Origin: Candidatus Poribacteria bacterium
Lineage (GTDB): Bacteria > Poribacteria > WGA-4E > WGA-3G
Direction: 5' to 3'
Length of the DNA: 32,396 nt
Assembly (NCBI GenBank): GCA_022394775.1
Contig: JAGFCB010000186.1
Span: forward strand, 1-32,396
Part shown: piece after piece, positions 6,565 to 15,242 of the stretch
How the letters are laid out: every line of letters starts with the position of its first letter
Position numbering within the stretch: the first letter of the stretch is position 1
Position numbers and translations under genes: made by a program
The notes under the pieces: generated by a model
What the model saw: the letters and a program-made list of their open reading frames with translations, nothing else
What the model was told of the DNA's origin: nothing
Database searches by the model: none

Positions 6565-7992
6565 ATGGCACAAATTGACGAAAAACAGATTGAAGAGATT
6601 GTTTCTCAAGTCTTGAGAACGTTGCAACAAGATGGGACAGCGGCCGTATCACCTACGACATCTACAGGCGCGGGTTCTTCCCGTGCAGGGGTTTTCTCGA
6701 CAGCGACAGAGGCGGTCACAGCAGCGAAAACAGCACAAGCAGCATTCGTTAAACTTGGGTTTGCCAAAAGACGCGAAATTATTGAAGCGATCAAAGAGGT
6801 CTCGCTTGCGAATGCGAAACGCCTTGCCGATTTGGCAGTACAAGATACGAACATGGGCAATGCGGCACATAAAGTGATGAAAAATGAAGGTGCCGTAACA
6901 CTTTCACCCGGTGTTGAGGATCTTATCTCGGAATCGATATCAGGCGACGCAGGAACGCTTCTCATTGAATATGTCCCGTTTGGCGTTATCAATTCAATTA
7001 CACCTACTACTAATCCGACATCAACGGTAATCAACCATGCGATTGTAATGCTATCGGCAGGAAACGCTGTTGTTTTCAGTCCGCATCCGAATGCGCGCGA
7101 ATGCACCGAAGAGACGATGCACGTCATCAACGAGGCGATCGTTAAAGCAGGCGCGCCGCCTAATCTGCTTACCTCTGTTGCAAATGCGAGTCTACGGACA
7201 GCAAAAGAGATCATGGAGCATCCTGACATCGCTATGCTTGTAGCGACGGGTGGTGCTTCTGTTGTGAGGGCAGCACTATCAAGTGGGAAAAAGACAGTCG
7301 CTGCCGGTCCCGGTAACCCTCCCGCGATTGTTGATGAAACTGCGGATCTTCAGCAAGCAGCAAAGCATGTCATTGCAGGTACCAGTTTCGACAATAACCT
7401 GCTCTGTATCGGTGAAAAGGCACTCTTCGTCATCGAATCCGTTGCAAATGAGACGATCCGAGAACTCACACAGAACGGTGGTCATTTGTTGAATGCGAGC
7501 CAACGTGAAGCATTGGAGGCGGTTGTCACCGAAAAAGGTGAATCGAATAAGGAATACATCGGCAAAGATGCCACGACTATTTTAGAAGCCGCTGGCATTA
7601 CAGCACCAGCGCAGACCGTCGCGATTGTCGTAGAAGTTCCTGCGGATCACAACTTTGTTATCAACGAATACTTGATGCCGATTTTACCTGTCGTTCGGTG
7701 TCGTGATTTCGATGAGGCGTTGGCAGGCGCAGTCCGAGCAGAAGGCGGACGTGGACATACCGCTGTGCTCCATACGAATAACACCAAACGGATCACACAA
7801 TTCAACAAGGCGATGGATTGTACAGTTGTTGTTATCAATGCCCCCTCTTATGCATCTTGCGGACTGGAAGGCGAAGGCTTTTTGGCGATGACGATCGCGG
7901 GACCGACAGGCGAGGGATATACCCGCCCGCGCACCTTTACACGCCAGCGACGATTAACGATCGCAAACAATTTGTCAGCACATACACAGTGA
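6565..7992 (+). CDS. CoA-acylating aldehyde dehydrogenase, microcompartment-type (PduP/EutE family)
   Basis: Oxidises acetaldehyde, propionaldehyde or a similar aldehyde with NAD+ and CoA to the acyl-CoA. The 475-residue length fits PduP/EutE. Residues 1-21 (MAQIDEKQIEEIVSQVLRTLQ) form an amphipathic helix followed by a Ser/Thr/Gly linker (22-41), the layout of an encapsulation peptide that docks enzyme inside the shell. The ALDH core follows: PFGVINSITPTTNPTSTVI (138-156), HPDIAMLVATGGASVV (219-234), GPGNPPAIVDETADL, and the catalytic Cys281 in FDNNLLCIGEK. The C-terminus GPTGEGYTRPRTFTRQRR is typical. It begins 145 bases after the BMC-H stop, same strand, so the two are probably one operon. 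The native aldehyde cannot be told from sequence. Confidence 0.93.
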   Translation: MAQIDEKQIEEIVSQVLRTLQQDGTAAVSPTTSTGAGSSRAGVFSTATEAVTAAKTAQAAFVKLGFAKRREIIEAIKEVSLANAKRLADLAVQDTNMGNAAHKVMKNEGAVTLSPGVEDLISESISGDAGTLLIEYVPFGVINSITPTTNPTSTVINHAIVMLSAGNAVVFSPHPNARECTEETMHVINEAIVKAGAPPNLLTSVANASLRTAKEIMEHPDIAMLVATGGASVVRAALSSGKKTVAAGPGNPPAIVDETADLQQAAKHVIAGTSFDNNLLCIGEKALFVIESVANETIRELTQNGGHLLNASQREALEAVVTEKGESNKEYIGKDATTILEAAGITAPAQTVAIVVEVPADHNFVINEYLMPILPVVRCRDFDEALAGAVRAEGGRGHTAVLHTNNTKRITQFNKAMDCTVVVINAPSYASCGLEGEGFLAMTIAGPTGEGYTRPRTFTRQRRLTIANNLSAHTQ

Positions 7993-8012
7993 CGAAAATA
8001 GATTTATTTTCG
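7993..8012 (+). terminator. AT-rich hairpin directly after the aldehyde dehydrogenase stop
   Basis: CGAAAATA (7993-8000) pairs perfectly with TATTTTCG (8005-8012) around a GATT loop, starting at the base after the stop codon. No T run follows, so termination would be weak; it could instead stabilise the mRNA 3' end or separate this operon from ligA. Confidence 0.35.
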
Positions 8013-8031
8013 ACCGGTCTGGGTCGTTTAA

Positions 8032-10062
<2,031 letters not shown>

Positions 10063-10095
10063 CAGCACCTCGATTGCAATCCACTTGCCCTTCTA

Positions 10096-10773
10096 TCACT
10101 CAGATGACTTGTAATATGCACACGTCTCCCGTAAACGGCACTCTTGGCAGTTCGGTGCTTTCTTATGGCAAAGCCTTGCACCGTGCCCAACGATTAAGGC
10201 GTGATATTTGTTGAAGAGATCGACATCGTGTGGGAGGTTGTCCATAAACAGTGCGCGGAGTGTGGCATAATTGTATCTCCCTTCGATCCAGCCTAATCGC
10301 GAGAAAAGTCTGTAGGTGTAGGAATCAACGACAAAACTCGGTTTACCCGCAGCGTAGAGGATAATTGTATCCGCCGTTTCGGGACCAACACCGTAGATAG
10401 AGAGCAGTTCTTCACGCAATTCAGGAACATCCTGCTGAAACATCACGTGCAACGGACGCTCCGCGATATAATCTACAAATGCGCGTACCTTCTGTGCCTT
10501 CATACGAAAATAGCGCGACGGTCGGATCAATCGCTCTAACGCGGCTTGGCTGATGGATGCTATCTGTTCAGGCGTAAAGGCATCAGCGTTTCGGAGATTC
10601 TCCATCGCTTTTTCGACATTGCGCCACGATGTGGCTTGTGTTAAGATAGCACCGAGTGCGACTTCAAAGGGAGTATCTGCGGGCCACCATTTACGGTCCC
10701 CGTGTTGCGCAAGCAGTTGATTATAGAGCGAAAATAGTTTTTCAGTAAGATCCTCTTCATAAAGAATTCGCAT
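10096..10773 (-). CDS. endonuclease III-like DNA glycosylase (HhH-GPD, [4Fe-4S])
   Basis: A base-excision repair glycosylase of the HhH-GPD superfamily. The helix-hairpin-helix is IYGVGPETADTIILYA (126-141), the catalytic Asp is Asp150 in FVVDSYTYR, and the iron-sulfur loop is Cys202-x6-Cys209-x2-Cys212-x5-Cys218. In Nth the helix after the hairpin carries the Schiff-base Lys (GVGRKTA); here that place holds Glu132 (GVGPETA). That predicts a monofunctional glycosylase, as in MutY or the MagIII-like 3-methyladenine glycosylases, and not a bifunctional AP lyase. The 225-residue length suits that group. It is tail-to-tail with ligA and head-to-head with the sugar isomerase gene; only 33 bases separate the two divergent starts. 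Confidence 0.85.
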   Translation of the reverse strand: MRILYEEDLTEKLFSLYNQLLAQHGDRKWWPADTPFEVALGAILTQATSWRNVEKAMENLRNADAFTPEQIASISQAALERLIRPSRYFRMKAQKVRAFVDYIAERPLHVMFQQDVPELREELLSIYGVGPETADTIILYAAGKPSFVVDSYTYRLFSRLGWIEGRYNYATLRALFMDNLPHDVDLFNKYHALIVGHGARLCHKKAPNCQECRLRETCAYYKSSE

Positions 10774-10806
10774 ACGTTGAAAGCCCTCTAAGAAAAAAGG
10801 AAAATT

Positions 10807-11685
10807 ATGGATTTAAGTTTCAGCACGAGTGCTGGCAATAGCGGCTGGAGCCTTACCGAATGCGCAGCCTGGGCAAAAGCCAATGGATTTGACGCAATCC
10901 GTCCGAATGCTATGGGCACTTTTGAACCGAGTGCCATTATACAATCCGGTGGCGAAGCAGTCAAGGAAATTTTGGATGCCAATGGTATCTATCTCGCCGC
11001 TTTGACCTCTCACTGTAACCTGCTTGACGATGACGCAGAAACACGCGAGAACGCTCGTAATACACTGATGCAGGCAATCGAGGCGACACATATCCTTGGC
11101 GCGCCAGTGGTGGTAACTTATGCTGGCAGTCCCGTCAGTTGGTATTTTTACGGGCAATTCTCTTCGGAGCCAGGGAATCCCGGTGATAGATCGGTTGAAC
11201 TCGTCGGACGCTTCAAGGAGATGTGGACCCCTGTCGTCCAATTTGCGGAAGAGAAAGGTGTGCAGCTTGCGTTGGATTGTGCCGTGCGGATGGGCAATAT
11301 CGCTTGTAACCCAGAGATGTGGGAACGGATCCTTGATGCAATTCCGTCAGATTCGCTCGGTTTATCTTGTGATCCGTCGCATTGGCTTTGGATGAGTATC
11401 TTACCTGCTGAGGACGCTATCCGTATGTTCAACGGCAAGTGGTATTATGCGGATGTGAAGGATTGTGAAATCAGCCCTCAGATGAAGTTCCGGCAGGGCA
11501 TTATTGGTAACTGGTGGTGGCAATATCGGGTGCCGGGACGTGGACAACTGAATTGGGGGACAATCATTGGGGCACTGCAGGAATCTGATTATGACTATGT
11601 GCTATGTGTCGAAAACGAGGATCGAGGTGCTCCTGGATTAGATGGTTTCGCACTCGGTGGTAGGTATCTCCGGCAATTTCTGTAA
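10807..11685 (+). CDS. sugar phosphate isomerase/epimerase (xylose isomerase-like TIM barrel)
   Basis: A 292-residue AP_endonuc_2/IolE-type TIM barrel. Visible barrel strands carry the usual polar ends: MDLSFSTSAG at strand 1, GFDAIRPN, LAALTSHCNLLDDD, APVVVTYAGS, VQLALDCAV (157 region), LGLSCDPSHW (Asp189, His192), YYADVKDCE (Asp216, Asp219) and YVLCVENED (Glu269). The Asp/His/Glu residues at the last four strands are the expected divalent-metal ligands. Members isomerise or epimerise keto-sugars, inosose or related polyols; the substrate is not evident. AAAGGA precedes the ATG. It heads a same-strand run with the DUF1611 and PhyH genes (gaps 148 and 49 bases), suggesting a common catabolic task. 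Confidence 0.85.
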   Translation: MDLSFSTSAGNSGWSLTECAAWAKANGFDAIRPNAMGTFEPSAIIQSGGEAVKEILDANGIYLAALTSHCNLLDDDAETRENARNTLMQAIEATHILGAPVVVTYAGSPVSWYFYGQFSSEPGNPGDRSVELVGRFKEMWTPVVQFAEEKGVQLALDCAVRMGNIACNPEMWERILDAIPSDSLGLSCDPSHWLWMSILPAEDAIRMFNGKWYYADVKDCEISPQMKFRQGIIGNWWWQYRVPGRGQLNWGTIIGALQESDYDYVLCVENEDRGAPGLDGFALGGRYLRQFL

Positions 11686-11688
11686 TAG

Positions 11689-11708
11689 TTATCAGTTTTC
11701 AGTTTTAA
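11689..11708 (+). repeat. 7-bp repeat (TTATCAG TTTTCAG TTTTAAC)
   Basis: Three heptads lie in register just after the isomerase stop codon. A further partial copy, TTTTCAGTTT, occurs about 60 bases on, at 11760. Same consensus as the arrays at 3952 and 5789. Confidence 0.5.
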
Positions 11709-11833
11709 CCAACAACTCGTGCCTTAATATTTATATCGGAGTCGAGTTGTCGGTTAAGGTTTTCAGTTTGAAATTGATTGTGATTTGTGTTAATCTACAG
11801 GTGTATCTATTCTACCTGAAACGATGGACAAAA

Positions 11834-12895
11834 ATGGAAAAGCAGTTACAGCCGAAATCACATAAAATAGCGATTCTTGCGGAAGGTTCGTTTGGTGTCC
11901 TTGAATCGAAAACAGCTACGGTCTTAGTCCGCTATCTCCCAGACAATGTTGTTGCCGTCATTGATAGTGCCAATGCTGGACGAGATGTCAGCGAAGTTAT
12001 TGAGATTGGGGAAGGGATTCCGATTGTCCACGATCTCGCCGAGGCAATGCGGTTCAACCCGACAATGCTTGCTATCGGTATTGCACCACCCGGCGGTGAA
12101 TTACCACAGCCTTGGCGCGCGATCCTCCACGAAGCGATACACAACGGTTTACACATTATGAGCGGTCTCCACCAATTCCTGAGTGAGGATGCGGAACTGT
12201 CTGAACTGGCAGCAGCAAACGATGTGGTCTTATGGGATGCTCGGAAACCACCTGTTGACCTCCCCGTTGCGACATGCAAAGCCGATGATGTTGATGCCAC
12301 GGTTATCCTGACTGTCGGTTCAGATTGCCGTGTTGGGAAGATGCTTTCTGGTATAGAGGTGACGCGCGCTGCGCGTGACCGTGGTGTGAATGCTGAATTC
12401 TGTCCGACAGGGCAAAACGGGATTATGGTTTGGGGGTGGGGGATTGCGATTGATGCTGTCGTCTCCGATTTTACTGCCGGTGCAGCGGAGCAGATTGTAT
12501 TGCAAGGCGCGAAAGATCATGAGTTGCTTATTGTTGAAGGGCAAGGTTCATTGGTACATCCGGGATACTCTGGTGTAACTTTAAGTTTGCTGCATGGCAG
12601 TCTGCCGGATGCGATGATATTCTGCCATCAGCCGTCACGGGATACTGTTGCGCGGTACACGGTGCCATTGCCATCATTAACTGAGATGATTGCACACTAC
12701 GAGACGTTGGCTGCGCCGATAAAACCTGCTAAAGTGATCGGACTGGCGTTGAATTGTTTCGATCTTTCTGAAAATGAAGCACAAGCGGCAATAAAAGCAG
12801 CGGAGGCGGAAACAGGGTTACCAGCGACGGATGTCGTCCGGTTCGGTGCAGATAAGCTCGTTGACGCTGTTCAGAAAGTGCATACTGAAAAATAA
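11834..12895 (+). CDS. DUF1611 family P-loop protein (DgcN-like)
   Basis: A 353-residue protein of the DUF1611 family. The N-terminal domain is Rossmann-like (KIAILAEGSFGVLESKTATVLVRY, DSANAGRDV, LAIGIAPPGGELP). The C-terminal domain carries a Walker A-type loop, GSDCRVGKM (162-170). FCPTGQNGIMVWGWGIAIDAV and LLIVEGQGSLVHPGYSG then follow; both are typical of the family. One branch, DgcN, is reported to be a D-glutamate N-acetyltransferase, but many members are uncharacterised and the usual partner DgcA (an enolase-superfamily protein) is absent here. The frame is open upstream to 11642; I chose the ATG at 11834 because the family N-terminus begins there and the preceding 64 codons do not look protein-like. 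No strong ribosome binding site is visible. Confidence 0.78.
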   Translation: MEKQLQPKSHKIAILAEGSFGVLESKTATVLVRYLPDNVVAVIDSANAGRDVSEVIEIGEGIPIVHDLAEAMRFNPTMLAIGIAPPGGELPQPWRAILHEAIHNGLHIMSGLHQFLSEDAELSELAAANDVVLWDARKPPVDLPVATCKADDVDATVILTVGSDCRVGKMLSGIEVTRAARDRGVNAEFCPTGQNGIMVWGWGIAIDAVVSDFTAGAAEQIVLQGAKDHELLIVEGQGSLVHPGYSGVTLSLLHGSLPDAMIFCHQPSRDTVARYTVPLPSLTEMIAHYETLAAPIKPAKVIGLALNCFDLSENEAQAAIKAAEAETGLPATDVVRFGADKLVDAVQKVHTEK

Positions 12896-12944
12896 CAAGG
12901 TAGTTTTTCTATGACGACTTGTCAATGGAAGGAGATGCGAACCT

Positions 12945-13745
12945 ATGACTGATGAAGAAAAATTTCGATTTGACTTGAGCGGATTCCTTGTGCGTCCTGC
13001 GATCCTTGAACGCGAGGAGGTGGACGCAATCGTTGATCAGATTGAGAAGATACATCACCACCCAGAATCCTTACCACCAGAACACCGCGCTGTACCGGGC
13101 GGTCCGGCAAGTGTCCTGATTGACCACCCGAAGGTGCTTGATGTGTTGCATGAAATCATTGGCCCCGATGTCCGATTGGAAAACTGCTCCTCTGTCTGGC
13201 GTGAGAAAGGGCAGGAACACGGTGGACTTCACGGGGGCGGACCGCAACAAGGCGATCCAATTTTCGGATACCGTGTCAACAATGGACGAATTCACGCAGG
13301 AATGGTGCGGGTCGTCTTTGAACTCACAGATGTCAGTAAGACAGATGGCGCGACGCATTTTATAGCCGGTAGTCATAAATCTAACTTCCCAATGCATTCG
13401 GATCATACATCGTTAGAAAAAGGGAAACGAAGTCCGTTCCTGATGTCGTATGATTGCCCGGCAGGCAGTGCCATCTTTTTTACGGAAAACCTATGCCATG
13501 CGGGACCCGTATGGCAACGAGAGACACCGCGTGTGGCAGTCCTGAACGCCTACGCGCATCTCGCGACCCACTGGCATCGACTGAAGACGCCACCTGAAGT
13601 GCTCGCTGCTTTACCACGTGAGAAACAGGCATACTTCCGTGAACCGTGGGTTGCCGATTTCCGTACGAGTCCAGCAACAATTAACACAATTGAACGGTTT
13701 ATTAACAACGACGAACCACCTGTTAACACTGATACCAAACCGTAA
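12945..13745 (+). CDS. PhyH-family protein with HxG in place of HxD
   Basis: A 266-residue member of the phytanoyl-CoA dioxygenase family of Fe(II)/2-oxoglutarate enzymes. The family core is clear: VRVVFELTDVSKTDGATHFIAGSHKSNFP (121-149), CPAGSAIFFTENLCHAGPVW with the distal iron His185, and TPRVAVL with the 2OG-binding Arg196. Where other members have His-x-Asp, this one reads GGLHGGGP, so His96-Gly97-Gly98: the carboxylate ligand is absent. A His-x-Gly/Ala facial pair is what Fe/2OG halogenases such as SyrB2 and WelO5 use to leave room for a halide. The three other PhyH proteins in the window keep HxD. It is also possible that this subfamily uses another ligand or does not hydroxylate. It lies 49 bases after the DUF1611 gene; AAGGAG is 10 bases before the ATG. 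Confidence 0.85.
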   Translation: MTDEEKFRFDLSGFLVRPAILEREEVDAIVDQIEKIHHHPESLPPEHRAVPGGPASVLIDHPKVLDVLHEIIGPDVRLENCSSVWREKGQEHGGLHGGGPQQGDPIFGYRVNNGRIHAGMVRVVFELTDVSKTDGATHFIAGSHKSNFPMHSDHTSLEKGKRSPFLMSYDCPAGSAIFFTENLCHAGPVWQRETPRVAVLNAYAHLATHWHRLKTPPEVLAALPREKQAYFREPWVADFRTSPATINTIERFINNDEPPVNTDTKP

Positions 13746-13748
13746 TTT

Positions 13749-13775
13749 AAAATGGCGAGGTCAGAAACCTCGCCA
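13749..13775 (-). terminator. hairpin with short T tract, end of the lipoprotein gene
   Basis: TGGCGAGGT (13753-13761) pairs perfectly with ACCTCGCCA (13767-13775) around a 5-base loop. On the minus strand the stem is followed by ATTTTAAATT, a modest U tract. It lies 63 bases past the stop of the minus-strand BMP lipoprotein gene and 7 bases past the stop of the plus-strand PhyH gene. It also belongs to the GC-rich hairpin repeat family. Confidence 0.45.
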
Positions 13776-13838
13776 GCAAATATCGGGAATAAGGCGGCAC
13801 AGCGCCTGTTGCTAATTCCGAAGCAAGGAGAATTGGTG

Positions 13839-14993
13839 TTACGGCGTATCTGGCACACCTCCGCTCGGTGGTATAACTGTGCCGTCAACTAACGGTTCCG
13901 TGGTTTCCTCATCATCTTCAGATGTTGTCGGTGGTATAACCGTGCCTTGAATCCCCATCTCTGGTACCACCGGCACAATGATTTCACCTGCAATAATGCT
14001 TGCCTTCAGTGCTTCCACCTTTTCAAGAAGGGCATCGGAGAGTAAATCTTTGTTGCCTTCAGCGAGAATATAGCCGACATTGTCTTCAGTGAGACCGAGA
14101 GAATGAACGCCTGCCATCAGATTTCCAGCTGCAAACGCCTGAATAACGTTGTAGGTTGACTCATCAATTCCGACGCGGAGTCCTGTTAAGATAACACTGG
14201 GTGCGACATCACTGATGTCAATGTAGTTCCAGATGACATACCTGTCTTCTGCCATTTTGGCAGCTTCAACCGCGCCAAACCCTGATTGATCTGCCATAGT
14301 ATAAATCACATCAACGCCGCTCTCATATTGGGCAGTTGCAAGTTCTTGTCCTTTAACGGGGTTGTAGAAACCTTGCTGATCCTCGGCGACATAATTCCTG
14401 ACGATCTCTGCGTTTGGGTTGACGGCTTTGACCCCGGCGAGATAACCGGCTTCAAATTCGTGCAGTAATGGCACATTGGCACCACCGAGGTAGCCAACTT
14501 TTCCAGTTTTCGATTTTAACCCGGCGATCGCTCCGAGTAAAAAAGTGCCTTCGTTTACCCGATGCGTGAAAGAGACGACGTTCGGTAGATCCACCGCGGC
14601 ATCAAAGATGACAAACATAACGTCTGGAAACTCCGGTGCCACGCGTGAAACCGGTTCCGCCATCTGATAACCGGAAGTGATAACGAGCCCCGAATTTCCA
14701 GCAGCGGCTTGCAACTGCATATCCCATGTCTCGAAATTACTCTCCATTTCGGTTATCTCAACGCTAAGTTTGGCTTTAGCTTTCTGAACACCGTTATAGA
14801 GGACATCACAGTAAGAGGAATCGCCAAGGCAGTCACCCGGATAGACAACACTGACCCGAATTGGGGCAGTATCCATCACATCCTGCGGTTCAGAGACAAT
14901 CATATCCTGGACTCGTTGACAGCCGCAGATATGGATTAATAAAAGTCCAAATAGCAAAAAGGTTACATTCTTCAGTCCGTTCAAATATTTCAT
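13839..14993 (-). CDS. BMP-family substrate-binding lipoprotein
   Basis: A 384-residue periplasmic binding protein of the basic-membrane-protein family (BmpA/Med), which in known cases binds nucleosides or related ligands for an ABC importer. A lipoprotein signal spans 1-25 (FLLFGLLLIHICGC, lipid-bearing Cys25). The binding fold follows: IRVSVVYPGDCLGDSSYCDVLYNG, SGLVITSGYQM, PDVMFVIFDAAVDLPNVVSFTHRVNEGTFLLG, KTGKVGYLGGANVP and GVDVIYTMADQSGFGAVEAA, all close to family blocks. The last 35 residues are a low-complexity tail rich in Pro, Thr and acidic residues that contains GTVIPP twice, encoded by a repeated DNA segment; this is not part of the family fold. No permease or ATPase gene is adjacent. 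AGGAG lies 4 bases before the ATG. Confidence 0.88.
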   Translation of the reverse strand: MKYLNGLKNVTFLLFGLLLIHICGCQRVQDMIVSEPQDVMDTAPIRVSVVYPGDCLGDSSYCDVLYNGVQKAKAKLSVEITEMESNFETWDMQLQAAAGNSGLVITSGYQMAEPVSRVAPEFPDVMFVIFDAAVDLPNVVSFTHRVNEGTFLLGAIAGLKSKTGKVGYLGGANVPLLHEFEAGYLAGVKAVNPNAEIVRNYVAEDQQGFYNPVKGQELATAQYESGVDVIYTMADQSGFGAVEAAKMAEDRYVIWNYIDISDVAPSVILTGLRVGIDESTYNVIQAFAAGNLMAGVHSLGLTEDNVGYILAEGNKDLLSDALLEKVEALKASIIAGEIIVPVVPEMGIQGTVIPPTTSEDDEETTEPLVDGTVIPPSGGVPDTP

Positions 14994-15242
14994 TTCACTC
15001 CTATAAATTTAGGTGCACGTTGTGCAAAGTGAGACCTACACAATTCATTCTTTTTAAGTAGGCGTGCTTACAGTGTAAGTCATGTCATGGTATTAGGCGC
15101 GCCTTATATCACATACGGAAATATTAACGTCACATACCACGTGCCGTTACATAGGACCGATATGAGAATTAATTTAAACATTGGTGAATGGCGAGGAGAA
15201 TAGGGAACAGGTTGTCCCAGCATTGTATCTATAAGATATGCC

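Noticed and set aside
6606..7229. 207-codon minus-strand frame inside the aldehyde dehydrogenase gene
   Set aside because: Mirror frame of a strongly conserved enzyme; Ser/Val/Ala-rich antisense composition.
15014..15026. TGCAC-GTT-GTGCA dyad before the BMP lipoprotein as an operator
   Set aside because: Arms of only five bases, lying close to the ribosome binding site; no promoter boxes around it to support regulation.
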